NCBI GenBank assembly: GCA_016932435.1
Contig: JAFGCW010000089.1
Span: forward strand, 1-64,000
Reading direction: 5' to 3'
Source: Dehalococcoidales bacterium
GTDB taxonomy: Bacteria > Chloroflexota > Dehalococcoidia > Dehalococcoidales > UBA2162
Length of the DNA stretch: 64,000 nt
The notes under the pieces were generated by a model. That model saw only the letters and a program-made list of their open reading frames with translations, ran no database searches and was not told where the DNA came from. This document shows, piece by piece, positions 36,237 to 45,875 of this stretch (positions are counted from its first letter, which is position 1; the number at the start of each line of letters is the position of its first letter). The translations under genes were made by a program, and so were the position numbers.

Positions 36237-36647
36237 TCATTCCAGGTGGGTTTCGAGTGTTAATTCCTGAAAATCCGTTACAAGATAGGATCTAAGCTGA
36301 TACGTGTTATTAGTAAGTTTGTAGACGAGGAATGCGTCCAATATGAAATGTTTTTCCAGTTCGAAATCCTTTAGAAGGAATGTCACGTCATATTCGATCG
36401 CATCCGCCCTGGTAAGTTTGTTGTTGATTGAAACATTATCAAATTCGGATAAGGCAGTAAAGTACCAGACTTCGTCACCGCCCTTCCACCTCAAATTAGA
36501 CCCTACCAGATCGGCCTGAATCTGTTCTGCGTCAGGTTCTTCTGCCTGTATCTGAATTTCATTTACTTCTATTTCCCGTTCCGATGCACATCCTGTAACC
36601 GTGAATGCAGAAATCACCATAACGAATACGAGTATCTTTTTTAACAT
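36237..36647 (-). CDS. Predicted lipoprotein
   Basis: A 136-residue protein. Signal MLKKILVFVMVISAFTVTGC ends in a lipobox (TVTGC), so Cys is the acylated residue. The rest is polar, with no known domain. AGAGGAG precedes ATG 36647; a TTG three bases earlier is less likely. Function is unknown. Confidence 0.7.
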   Translation of the reverse strand: MLKKILVFVMVISAFTVTGCASEREIEVNEIQIQAEEPDAEQIQADLVGSNLRWKGGDEVWYFTALSEFDNVSINNKLTRADAIEYDVTFLLKDFELEKHFILDAFLVYKLTNNTYQLRSYLVTDFQELTLETHLE

Positions 36648-36852
36648 CAAGCTCCTCTGTACTTAATTACAAATTACAAGCCTATTATGATGCGTTGATG
36701 AGTAAATATCAAGGTTTTTATTTAAGACTTACGGTATGGAAAAAATAACCTGATGGGAATTTTCATGCATTATAAACCTGTGTACTATCCTTTTGAGGGT
36801 TCTTACGTTAATATACTTAGTACATCGTAAAAACAGTTCAGGGAGGTATAAA

Positions 36853-39800
36853 ATGAAATTCAGGCTATTAGCATCCGTACTGATGGTGTTTGCCGTCGTT
36901 TCAACGATAGTAGTCCCCGGTTGCTCCTGCCGTGTCGAAGCGGCGGAAAGTTATATGGCGGTAATACCCGGCATATTGCAGAGTGACAGCACCGAAACAC
37001 TATCGGTAAGTCTTTTCAGTGAAGGTAAACCTGTAAAAGATAATATCGAGATTACCTTATTGGATAATGGTCAAGAGATAAAAAGGGTAACTAAGACTGT
37101 TACCGGTAAGGGTTTAATTGAAATGGAAATCCCTGATGTTGAAGAGGGAAAATACGAAATCCGCGTCAAAGGAAGCGGCTTCGATGAAAAAGCGGAAGTG
37201 AAGATCGAGAATAATTTCCTGGTTTTCCTGGAAACGGATAAACCTATCTATAAACCGGGCCAGACAATCCATATCAGAGCAATTACCCTGAATGCCGAAC
37301 TCAAACCCGTACAGGAGACAATGATAATTGAAGTCCTTGATGCAAAAGGGATTAAGATATACCGCAGAGAATTGTCAACGGTCGACTATGGCCTGGTAAC
37401 TCTGGATCTCCCTATCTCCAGTGAACCTAACCTCGGTGTCTGGAAACTGACCGCTGTAACGGAAAAAGCGAAGACCCAACTTGATATACGCGTAGAAGAA
37501 TACGTGTTACCGAAATACGAAATCAATACCGAATTGCCCAAACAATGGTTCCTTGTAGACGAAGAAATCACCGGTGTAATTGGCGCTGAATACAGCTTTG
37601 GTAAACCTGTTAAAGGCGAACTTGAGATTTCGGCGTCACGATATGTAGGTGTATGGGAAGAATTCGCAACATTCACCAAGTCTATCGATGGCGAAACCGA
37701 ATTCGTAATCGACCCGGCAGGCTATGTTGCGGGTGTCCCTGAAGCGGGTGGTATGGGAAACGTAATGCTCGATATTACCGTTACCGAACAATCTACCGGT
37801 TATGTAGAAAAAACCAGTGAACTGCTGACGGTAACATCAACCCCCGTGAATATCCAGATAATTCCTGAAAGCAGAGTTTTCAAGCCCGGCCTGCCTTTAA
37901 GCATGCTGATAGTCAGTGAAACACCGGATAATGAACCTGTCGATACGGATATTCGCATCGAGGTGTCTTACCTTGATGATGAATATTCTCAGATAACTAC
38001 CGATACGAAAGAGGTTAAGACAGAAAAAGGCAAAGTAATCATTGAATTTACTCCTCCGGAGAAATCCGTTGCATTGACCGTCGACTGCTTCGAATTGACC
38101 TCGCGGAGAAACGCGACCGCACATCTGGAAATGGAAGCGTCCTACTCACCTTCCGGCAATTTTATACATGTCGAACAGACCAGCGATGGGATTCCGGACG
38201 TAGGAGAAGATATCACGTTCAAAGTCTATTCTACGAAACAGGCAGTCAATTTCTACTATGAAGTTGTTTCTCGTGGCAGGGTTGTCTTTTCCGATTACAC
38301 GAATGATGATGATATCAAAATCAAGACGACTCCGATGATGTCTCCTTCATCCAGGCTGCTTGTCTACCAGATACTACCGAACAGCGAAGTAGCTGCTGAT
38401 TATATACCGTTCGTTGTAGTGGCTGAATATCCGCATAACGTGAAAGCCGAATTCAGCACCGATGAGGCAGCTCCGGGAGACAAGGTTGATATAGATATCG
38501 ATACCGAAGGTGTTTCCCTGGTAGGGATCGCCGCGGTAGATAAATCGGTATTCATCCTGGCTGAAAACCGCCTGAACCTGCAGCAGGTATTCGATGAACT
38601 CGAACGACTCTATATGATGCCGCAGGTCGAACTTCATGAAGTATCCATTTATCCCACTATAGAAACGCGTGGAGCGAAGGATGTCTTCGACGAAGCGGGT
38701 GTCATCGTCTTGAGTAACAAGGATATCCCGGAGGGAGAAAAATATGAGTTCGCAAGGATGCAGGGCGGTAAAGGCGGAGTTTTCCTGGCGATGGACGATG
38801 CAATGGAAGAAGAAGCGGGAATGGTCCCGCCACCTGCGGAGCCGATTGTTGTCCAACCGACAAAATCTGGAGCTAATGGTGGACTGGCGGAAGTCGAGAG
38901 AGTACGCCAGTTCTTCCCGGAAACGTGGCTATGGGAAGTAGTACCAACTAATTCGAGTGGTAAAGCTTCACTCGAGGTTGAAGTTCCCGATACTATTACC
39001 ACCTGGATGCTGCGTGCTGTTGCTTTGTCCAATGAAAAAGGTATGGGCGTTGCTGAAGACCAGCTTGTTGCCTTCCAGCCTTTCTTCGTCAAGGTAGACC
39101 TGCCGTATTCATCAATACGGGGAGAAGAATTTCCCGTAAGCGTGGCTGTTTACAACTACCTGGATACTCAGCAGGAAGTCTTCGTCGAAATAGAAGAATC
39201 CGACTGGTTTGAACTGCTTGACACAACGGAAAAAACGGTGGTAGTTGAAGCCGGAGAAGTCGGGGGCGTGGACTTCATGATAATAACGAAGAGTCTTGGC
39301 GTTAATAAAGTAAAGGTTACCGCCAGGAGTAAAGAATCTGCGGATGCTGTTATAAAAACGGTAATCGTCGAACCGGAAGGTGTGTCAAGAGAGAACGTAG
39401 AGAACCTGATTCTTTCGGCTGACTTTTCACATGAAATCGATACCTCCGTTCCTTTTAACGTAGTGCAGGATTCCGGCAGAGCATACATCACTTTTACATC
39501 GAGTTATCTCACCCAGACAATCGATGGCCTGGAAGGTCTAATTCAGATGCCGTTCGGCTGTGGTGAACAGAATATGATTGTATTTGCCCCTGATGTTTAC
39601 ATAACAAAATACCTCCAGGAAAGCGGTCAACTGAAACCGGAGATTATGGCTAAGGCTGAAAAACTGATGATAACCGGTTACCAGCGACAGATGACGTATC
39701 GTCACAGCGACGGCAGTTTCTCTGCCTTTGGGGAGAGTGATGAGGAAGGCAGTCTGTGGCTGACCGCTTTCGTCCTTAAGAGTTTTGCCGAAGCGACGGA

Positions 39801-41010
39801 GTTGATGTATATCGACGAAGATGTACTTGATGAAGCTGCCGACTGGATATCATCTCATCAGAACAGTGATGGTTCCTTTGACCAGGTTGGTTTCATACAC
39901 CACCAGGAGATGCTTGGCGGAATGCAGGGGAGAAATGCATTGACCGCTTATGTCGCGGTGGCATTGATCGAAGCCGGAGAAAAATCCGTCGCTGACAGGA
40001 CAATCTCCTATCTCGAAGATGAATTGAACGAGATGGATGATGTGTACACGTTAGCTATTACCGCTTACGCCCTTGAACTGGCTGAAAGCGCCAGGGCTGG
40101 AGATGCCTACGCGATGCTAATGGAAAAGGCTATCGAAGATGAGCATGGCATCCACTGGAGCACCAGCGGAGATGATCCGAAACCTCTTGAAGGTGAAGAA
40201 TTCGAACGATCTTACATGATACAGAGCACCGCGGAAATCGAGACCACCGGATATGCGATGATGGCACTTACCATGCATGGTGACGCCTTCAACGCATCCA
40301 GGGCAGCCAGGTGGCTGGTCTCGCAGAGAAACGCCTACGGTGGTTTCGGTTCGACACAGGATACCGTAGTGGCACTCCAGGCGTTAACTCAGTATTCTTC
40401 CGGAACCCGGGCTGATGTCGACCTGGAGGTAACCATAGATATAGACGGAGACGTAAAGAAAATTAACATTAACCAGGAAAACTTCGATGTTCTCCAGGTC
40501 GTAGAGGTGCCGGTGAACGCGAATGTCAATCTGAGTGTGTCAGGCAGTGGTGAAGCCATTGCACAGGTAGTAAAGCGATATAATCTACCGGAGACCGGTA
40601 CTGCCGGAGACGAAATACTGAAAGTCGATGTGGACTATGATGCCACAGAGGTGGAGGTAAATGATCTGGTAAAGGTGTCGGCGAGTATCGAGTTCAATCC
40701 TCCCGAATTCATGGAAGCGGGAATGGTTGTACTGGATGTATCCGTTCCCACCGGTTTTGTTCCGGTTACAGACTCGATCATCGAGGTGGTTGAAAATGAT
40801 GAGAACATCAAGAGGTATGAAGTTGCCGGAAGAAAGGTAATATTCTATATCGAGAATATGATGCCCGGCGACAGGATAGCCTTCAGCTTCTATGTTAGGG
40901 CACAGTATCCGGTGAAGGCGAAGGCCGTAGCTTCCGAGGCATATTCCTACTATAAGCCCGAGATCAGGGGAGAAACGCTGGGCGAAGACATGATTGTATC
41001 AGACAATTAG
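36853..41010 (+). CDS. Alpha-2-macroglobulin/C3-like thioester protein
   Basis: A 1385-residue secreted protein. The start is ATG 36853 with GGGAGGT; upstream in-frame codons from 36793 lie before it. Residues 1-30 are a signal peptide ending VVPGCSC, possibly a lipobox. MG-type domains follow (FLETDKPIYKPGQTIHIRA, the classic macroglobulin MG segment), then a variable Met/Glu/Pro-rich region around residues 630-690 that could be the bait, then RQFFPETWLWEVVP and VEVPDTITTWMLRAVALS. The thioester is GCGEQ at residues 902-906 in MPFGCGEQNM. A thioester helical domain (GSFSAFGESDEEGSLWLTAF) and a receptor-binding-like end follow. The thioester Cys-Gln crosslinks attacked proteases. It is closer to animal A2M/C3/TEP proteins than to YfhM. 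It likely protects the cell against proteases or attaches to prey or host surfaces. Confidence 0.88.
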   Translation: MKFRLLASVLMVFAVVSTIVVPGCSCRVEAAESYMAVIPGILQSDSTETLSVSLFSEGKPVKDNIEITLLDNGQEIKRVTKTVTGKGLIEMEIPDVEEGKYEIRVKGSGFDEKAEVKIENNFLVFLETDKPIYKPGQTIHIRAITLNAELKPVQETMIIEVLDAKGIKIYRRELSTVDYGLVTLDLPISSEPNLGVWKLTAVTEKAKTQLDIRVEEYVLPKYEINTELPKQWFLVDEEITGVIGAEYSFGKPVKGELEISASRYVGVWEEFATFTKSIDGETEFVIDPAGYVAGVPEAGGMGNVMLDITVTEQSTGYVEKTSELLTVTSTPVNIQIIPESRVFKPGLPLSMLIVSETPDNEPVDTDIRIEVSYLDDEYSQITTDTKEVKTEKGKVIIEFTPPEKSVALTVDCFELTSRRNATAHLEMEASYSPSGNFIHVEQTSDGIPDVGEDITFKVYSTKQAVNFYYEVVSRGRVVFSDYTNDDDIKIKTTPMMSPSSRLLVYQILPNSEVAADYIPFVVVAEYPHNVKAEFSTDEAAPGDKVDIDIDTEGVSLVGIAAVDKSVFILAENRLNLQQVFDELERLYMMPQVELHEVSIYPTIETRGAKDVFDEAGVIVLSNKDIPEGEKYEFARMQGGKGGVFLAMDDAMEEEAGMVPPPAEPIVVQPTKSGANGGLAEVERVRQFFPETWLWEVVPTNSSGKASLEVEVPDTITTWMLRAVALSNEKGMGVAEDQLVAFQPFFVKVDLPYSSIRGEEFPVSVAVYNYLDTQQEVFVEIEESDWFELLDTTEKTVVVEAGEVGGVDFMIITKSLGVNKVKVTARSKESADAVIKTVIVEPEGVSRENVENLILSADFSHEIDTSVPFNVVQDSGRAYITFTSSYLTQTIDGLEGLIQMPFGCGEQNMIVFAPDVYITKYLQESGQLKPEIMAKAEKLMITGYQRQMTYRHSDGSFSAFGESDEEGSLWLTAFVLKSFAEATELMYIDEDVLDEAADWISSHQNSDGSFDQVGFIHHQEMLGGMQGRNALTAYVAVALIEAGEKSVADRTISYLEDELNEMDDVYTLAITAYALELAESARAGDAYAMLMEKAIEDEHGIHWSTSGDDPKPLEGEEFERSYMIQSTAEIETTGYAMMALTMHGDAFNASRAARWLVSQRNAYGGFGSTQDTVVALQALTQYSSGTRADVDLEVTIDIDGDVKKININQENFDVLQVVEVPVNANVNLSVSGSGEAIAQVVKRYNLPETGTAGDEILKVDVDYDATEVEVNDLVKVSASIEFNPPEFMEAGMVVLDVSVPTGFVPVTDSIIEVVENDENIKRYEVAGRKVIFYIENMMPGDRIAFSFYVRAQYPVKAKAVASEAYSYYKPEIRGETLGEDMIVSDN

Positions 41011-41028
41011 TTAATATCTATGCGGTAT

Positions 41029-41068
41029 ACGGGATTCTCCTGTGAATAGCTGCCCGGGAGAATCCCGT
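41029..41068 (+). terminator. Hairpin terminator after the macroglobulin gene
   Basis: ACGGGATTCTCC (41029-41040) pairs perfectly with GGAGAATCCCGT (41057-41068), a 12-bp stem with a 16-nt loop. It is followed by TACCTTTTCC. It lies 18 nt past the stop. Confidence 0.75.
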
Positions 41069-41124
41069 TACCTTTTCCATTGTTTATACTCGTGAAATGC
41101 AGATGAAAAGGTTTATTCTTGGAT

Positions 41125-41358
41125 TTAGTCTTCATCTACACTTTCATGAAGCCAGGTATCAGCTGAAATAGAAGTAGGTTCGAGTTCCTTTTTCATATTG
41201 CCGATTTCATATTGGGTAAAACCGGATTTCTCATCATTATAATAATGATGATAGCCGCACTGGAGACAATCTTCGTAATAGCCGAGATTATCACCAATAA
41301 TGTTCAGATCGCCTGAGCATCTCGGACATCCTTTCAGTTTCCATCGATTCATTGTCAT
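41125..41358 (-). CDS. Small zinc-ribbon protein
   Basis: A 77-residue protein with CPRCSGDLNI and CLQCGYHHYY, a four-cysteine zinc ribbon. The C-terminus is acidic. No family was recognised. It is convergent with the macroglobulin gene. The next 265 nt hold nothing clear. Confidence 0.6.
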   Translation of the reverse strand: MTMNRWKLKGCPRCSGDLNIIGDNLGYYEDCLQCGYHHYYNDEKSGFTQYEIGNMKKELEPTSISADTWLHESVDED

Positions 41359-41623
41359 TCCTCGAACGTATATTCCGGTAAATTTAACGTATCATATATT
41401 TATAAAATGTATCATAAAGAACATAAATTTCGTGTAAATATTCCGTTAATTTTCCATAATAAATACCAACATTGCCATTTGGTGTGTTACTGGTATAGGG
41501 AAGAGAAAATCTTCGAACAAATACTTAGTGTCTGAACTAGAAAATGATTCATTTTCTTCTTCTTTTCATATTGTTATTTGTGTTATTCTTATCCTGCAAT
41601 TATTTATAAATCAGGAGGTAGTA

Positions 41624-42712
41624 ATGAAAGCTGCAGTCTGTTACGAGTTCGGTAAACCTCTTTCTATTGAAGAGGTTGATCTGGATCCACCTCAGGCAGG
41701 TGAAGTAAAGGTCCGTGTAGTGGCAACCGCTGTCTGCCACAGCGATCTGCACTGCATATCCGGCGAAATACCGGGAAGAATTCCCGGCGTGCCGGGTCAC
41801 GAAACGTCCGGTTATGTTGACGAGGTCGGCGAGGGAGTTACTCTGGTAAAACCCGGCGATCCGGTGGTACTCTCTACGACACCATCCGGGTGCGGAATAT
41901 GTTATCACTGTACAATGGGCTTGCCACACCTGTGTGATAACAAGCCCATGATGCCACCTCACCACAGGAACAAGAAGGGAGAACTGCTTGCGCCTATGGC
42001 AGGTCCGGTAGGAGGATTTGCAGAGTATACAGTGGTTTCCGAAAGGCAGTGTGTGGTTATCCCGGAAGATATGCCGATGGACAAAGCCGCCCTGATATCC
42101 TGCGGTGTCCTGACTGGGTATGGCGCAGTAGTCAACCGGGCTGATATCAAGACTCTCGACAGTGCTCTGGTAATGGGCACAGGAGGTGTCGGTCTGAATG
42201 CTATCCAGACCGCCGCGATAAGCGGCGCGTATCCGGTGATAGCGGTCGATATCCTCGATAGCAAGCTTGAACTGGCAAAACAATTCGGCGCTACCCATAC
42301 TGTGAACGCCGCGAACGAGGAAGATCCTGTTAAGGCTGTACAGAACCTGACACACGGTAGGGGTGCCGATTTCGTTTTTGTTACGGTCGGCAGCGCTGCT
42401 GCGTTGAAACAGGGCTTTACCATGTCGGCTCCGAGAGGTACAACAATTCTAATAGGACTGGTCCCGGTGAAGGAAAGTATAAGCTTCATGGCGTTCGATT
42501 TTCTCGGAGGAGAACGGAACCTTACCGGGTGTGGCGGAGGTTCGACACGGTTGAACCTTGATATTTCCCGTATTATCGAGCTGTATAGTGACGGTCTGTT
42601 GAAGCTGGATGAACTGATTTCAGGTCATTATCCTTTCGAGCAGATTAATGAGGCGATAGAGTCGACATCGAAAGGTAACGTAATCCGAAACATCGTTACT
42701 ATCGGAGAATAA
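41624..42712 (+). CDS. Zinc-dependent alcohol dehydrogenase 1
   Basis: A 362-residue MDR dehydrogenase. Catalytic zinc ligands are Cys38 in TAVCHSDLH and His60-Glu61 in PGHETSGYV. The structural zinc site is CGICYHCTMGLPHLC. The Rossmann motif is VMGTGGVGLNAIQ. The start ATG follows AGGAGG; an open frame from 41528 extends upstream but lacks homology. It is 17 nt ahead of a paralogue. The substrate is unknown. Confidence 0.9.
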   Translation: MKAAVCYEFGKPLSIEEVDLDPPQAGEVKVRVVATAVCHSDLHCISGEIPGRIPGVPGHETSGYVDEVGEGVTLVKPGDPVVLSTTPSGCGICYHCTMGLPHLCDNKPMMPPHHRNKKGELLAPMAGPVGGFAEYTVVSERQCVVIPEDMPMDKAALISCGVLTGYGAVVNRADIKTLDSALVMGTGGVGLNAIQTAAISGAYPVIAVDILDSKLELAKQFGATHTVNAANEEDPVKAVQNLTHGRGADFVFVTVGSAAALKQGFTMSAPRGTTILIGLVPVKESISFMAFDFLGGERNLTGCGGGSTRLNLDISRIIELYSDGLLKLDELISGHYPFEQINEAIESTSKGNVIRNIVTIGE

Positions 42713-42729
42713 ACAAACAGGAGGAAAAA

Positions 42730-43812
42730 ATGAAAGCTGCGGTAACGTATGAATTCGATAAACCACTGGTGGTGGAAGAGATAGATATGGCGGAACCCAT
42801 CGAGGGGGAAGTAAGAGTGAAGCTTACGGCAACTGCCATCTGTCACAGCGATATCCATGATATTAAAGGTGAACTTCCCGGTAAACTGCCCTTCATAGGC
42901 GGGCACGAATCTGCCGGCTACGTAGAAAAAGTTGGTCCCGGGGTAACCGATTTTAAAGCCGGGGATCGCGTAATGGTGACTCTTCTCTCATCCTGCGGAA
43001 AGTGTTACTACTGCCTTACCGGTCTTCCCCATCTCTGTACCGCCAAATTTGCGCCACAGGAGAATGTACGTCTCAGGACGAAGAGTGGAGACCCTATCGA
43101 CCAGAAAGGGAAGGTTTCGGGTTTTGCCGAGAAAGCCCTCGTCAGTGAATCACAGTTAATGAAAGTTCCCGATGACGTACCGCTGGAGAGTGCGGCGTTA
43201 ATGTCCTGCGGTGTCATCACCGGTTTCGGTGCCGTGATAAACAGGGCGAAGGTGCAGGCGATGGAGAGCGTAGTGGTAATGGGCCTCGGTGGAGTCGGTA
43301 TCAACGCTATCCAGGGCGCTGCCATCGCCGGAGCGTATCCGATAATTGGTGTCGATGTTCTCGATGAAAAAATGGAAAATGCGATGAAGTTCGGGGCGAC
43401 TCACATGGTGAACGCGAAACGTGAAGAAGCTGCAGATGCCGTCAGAGAATTGACCTACGGCAGGGGTGCTGATTATGTCTTTATCACGGTAGGCAGTGTC
43501 GATGCTATCAACCAGGGGATGATGCTGGCGGGAGTTCGCGGCAATACCGTGGTGATAGGCTTACCTCCTATCCAGGACCAGTTAACTTTCTCTCCAATGG
43601 GGATTATCGCGACTGAAAAACAGCTTACCGGCGCTTTCATGGGATCGACGAATCTGAAAACCGATATTCCCAAAATGATAGCGTTATACCAGGCTGGGAA
43701 ACTCAAACTCGACGAACTTATTACCAACCGATATCCGCTTGAGAAGATCAATGAAGCTATCGAGTCGACCATAAGCGGAAAACCGCTTCGTAACGTGATA
43801 GTTTTTGAATAG
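42730..43812 (+). CDS. Zinc-dependent alcohol dehydrogenase 2
   Basis: A 360-residue paralogue of the preceding gene, with the same layout: TAICHSDIH, GGHESAGYV, structural zinc CGKCYYCLTGLPHLC and VMGLGGVGINAIQ. AGGAGG precedes the ATG. The pair probably arose by tandem duplication and may form a heteromer or act on different alcohols. Confidence 0.9.
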   Translation: MKAAVTYEFDKPLVVEEIDMAEPIEGEVRVKLTATAICHSDIHDIKGELPGKLPFIGGHESAGYVEKVGPGVTDFKAGDRVMVTLLSSCGKCYYCLTGLPHLCTAKFAPQENVRLRTKSGDPIDQKGKVSGFAEKALVSESQLMKVPDDVPLESAALMSCGVITGFGAVINRAKVQAMESVVVMGLGGVGINAIQGAAIAGAYPIIGVDVLDEKMENAMKFGATHMVNAKREEAADAVRELTYGRGADYVFITVGSVDAINQGMMLAGVRGNTVVIGLPPIQDQLTFSPMGIIATEKQLTGAFMGSTNLKTDIPKMIALYQAGKLKLDELITNRYPLEKINEAIESTISGKPLRNVIVFE

Positions 43813-43872
43813 GAAACAGAATAGTTATTAGTTATCTGATAATTCGTTTGAGGTTGTTTGAAAGCGAAAAAA

Positions 43873-43972
43873 TGTCATCCTGAGTTCCCGACGGAGTCGG
43901 GACGAAGGATCTCATCCGATATTAGTAGGAGATTCTTCAGTCATCCCGATTTATCGGGACTCCCTCAGAACA
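43873..43972. repeat. Dispersed palindromic repeat (GTCATCCTGAG type)
   Basis: This intergenic repeat holds two perfect stems: CCCGAC/GTCGGG at 43887-43901 and TCCCGAT/ATCGGGA at 43944-43959. It begins GTCATCCTGAG and ends near CCCTCAG. Similar sequences are common in bacterial genomes as non-coding miniature repeats. It separates the dehydrogenases from the U-S-T-U gene. Confidence 0.55.
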
Positions 43973-44033
43973 ACTATATTCGTACAACCTTAAGCTGGTC
44001 CGGTTACCAGTATCAGAATGAGGTGATTGAGAT

Positions 44034-45755
44034 ATGAGCCCAACTAAAACTCCTGCAAAGGAAATCGTATACAAGAAGATAGTAAATCCGAAAGCCCAGC
44101 AGAAACTGGAGTGGGATATTCATCCGCTGGTGGAAAGACCCGAAACACTGGAAGGGAAGACCGTCTATATCATTAATCAACGATGGGGTGGTACCCAGGC
44201 TCATGAACCGCTGCTCCTGGAGATTAAAAAGTGGTTCGAAGATCATATTCACGATATAAACGTAGTCTACAAAGTGAAGCTGGGAAGCTACCACGTGAAT
44301 GATACTGCATTGTGGGAGGAAGTCGGACAGAAGGCGGATGCTGCCATTATCGGAGTACCGCACTGAAGCACCTGAGGGCCGGCGGTCGTCCGGCAGTCGC
44401 TGGAAATGGAAAAACTGGGGACTCCGACAGTACCTCTGATGAGTCCTTACCTTATCGATTCGGGTAGAGATGCTGCCTATGAACTCGGCTGGCCGCATCC
44501 GAGGATTGTTTCACTGAGTGAACCGGATGCCCTGAGAAGCGAAAAAGCTGTGAAGAGAATTGTCAAAGGACATGACTATATCAGCGGCAAGCCGCTGATG
44601 GAAGCCCTGGTAACTGCCCTGACAAAACCTCTTACTGAACAGGAAAAGCAAACCGGAAAGCTCAAACACCCGGTCGAACCGAGACTGCTTTCTTTCACCG
44701 GAACATACGATGAAGTCCAGGACTATTTTCACAAGAACAGGATGACGGACGGACTGCCCATAACGGTACCGACCGAGGAAAAGGTGAAAGCGATGGTGAA
44801 GGGCACCAGTCATCCGGCTGATGAGATAGTCGCCGAGACGTTCAGGATGGGCTTTACCGAGAACGGCCAGCGTGAGGGCCAGAATGTGACCGTGGAGAAA
44901 GTCGCCGCTATCGGCGTGATGGCAGGCTGCAAACCCGAATATATGCCGGTACTGCTTGCCCTCGTTTCCAAGGGACCGCCGTATTTCAGTTCCGCCCAGT
45001 CCTTTACCGGGATGGCAGTTGTTCACGGACCGTACGCGAAAGAGATAGGGATGGAAGCAGGTTACGGCGCGATGGGACCATACAATCATGCTAACGCAAC
45101 GATCGGTCGTGCCTGGCAGCTTATGGGACGCTGCCTCTGCTTCGCGATTCCCGGTCTGACGATAATGGGCGACTGGGGAAATAATCTCCAGTACAACAGC
45201 CTGACCTTCGCTGAGAATACCGAAAATCCGTTGACTCCCTGGGAACCGTTCTACGTGGAGAGGGGATACGATCCCGAAGCCAGTGTTGTCAGTATCTGGG
45301 AAGGAAGAGGATTCAGGCGACGCTGCGGCTACAACATACCCGACTTTGCCCTGAAGGTGCTGGACAACGTCGAGCCGGAGAACGGCGGACTGCTGCTGCT
45401 GACACCGCTTTCGATAAAGATGCTGGAAGAAGATTTCGGTTTCGATACCCGTGAGAAGTTCAGGCAGTATATCTACGAGAACAGCAGGATGACGGTCGGC
45501 GAATGGCTGGACTCCGACCAGGTTCAGACCTTTACCATACCTCACCTCGAATTACCGCCACCTCCGACCGAAGAAGGTCAGAGGATGCAGAAGATGGTGA
45601 GAGAACGGCTTGACCTGCCGCCGGAGACGATCGTACCACGCTTCCGTTCGCCTTCACAGGTAAATTTCATTACGGTCGGCGAGGGAATGATCTACTTCGT
45701 TACCGGGGGAGATTTCGACTGCAAACATATCGTTGATATTGACCGGTGGCGGTAA
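44034..45755 (+). CDS. UGSC-family-like protein with two predicted selenocysteines (U111-S-T-U114)
   Basis: Reading TGA at 44364 and 44373 as selenocysteine joins two open frames into one 573-residue protein. The junction reads IIGVPH-U-ST-U-GPAVVRQSLEMEKLGTPTV, which matches the UGSC-type layout: a U(or C)GSC redox motif followed by a helix and xLExxGxPTV. Here the last Cys of UGSC is also Sec, giving U-x-x-U. Downstream, NRMTDGLPITVPTEEKVKAM and EKVAAIGVMAGCKPEYMPVLLA are segments typical of long UGSC-fusion proteins. The predicted function is thiol- or selenol-based redox chemistry. GAGGTGA precedes ATG 44034. It stands alone. Both UGA readings are inferred from the continuous homology of the frame and from the hairpins below. 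Confidence 0.85.
44378..44394 (+). promoter_or_regulatory. Candidate SECIS hairpin A (for the first UGA)
   Basis: GCCGG (44378-44382) and CCGGC (44390-44394) form a perfect 5-bp stem with loop CGGUCGU. The loop lies 17-23 nt after the first UGA and has G in its second position. It is only 8-14 nt from the second UGA, so its left arm would be inside the ribosome when that codon is read. Confidence 0.5.
44390..44403 (+). promoter_or_regulatory. Candidate SECIS hairpin B (for the second UGA)
   Basis: The same CCGGC (44390-44394) can instead pair with GCUGG (44399-44403), five pairs with one G-U, and loop AGUC. The loop lies 20-23 nt after the second UGA and has G second. Hairpins A and B cannot coexist. 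Confidence 0.45.
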
Positions 45756-45875
45756 GGAGCTTCGGCTACTATGTTTAGGTGAAGCCTATGTTTATAATAA
45801 TTACTTTCCCTACCGTATCGATATTACTTGGGATATTTGGATATGTTTACACACGGAATTTGGTAAATTGGACTG

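Noticed and set aside
41600..42355. A 251-codon minus-strand frame over the first alcohol dehydrogenase
   Set aside because: Antisense shadow with no ribosome site or family motif.
44364..44375. Glycine-reductase-type U-x-x-C motif as the explanation of the UGAs
   Set aside because: The surrounding sequence fits the UGSC layout (xLExxGxPTV) and not the GrdB fold or its neighbours.
44511..45545. A 344-codon minus-strand frame inside the U-S-T-U gene
   Set aside because: It is antisense to well-supported coding sequence and matches no family.
44406..45755. A separate gene starting at 44406
   Set aside because: It would lose the redox motif, and the ATG has no ribosome site; the frame continues cleanly from 44034 through both UGAs.
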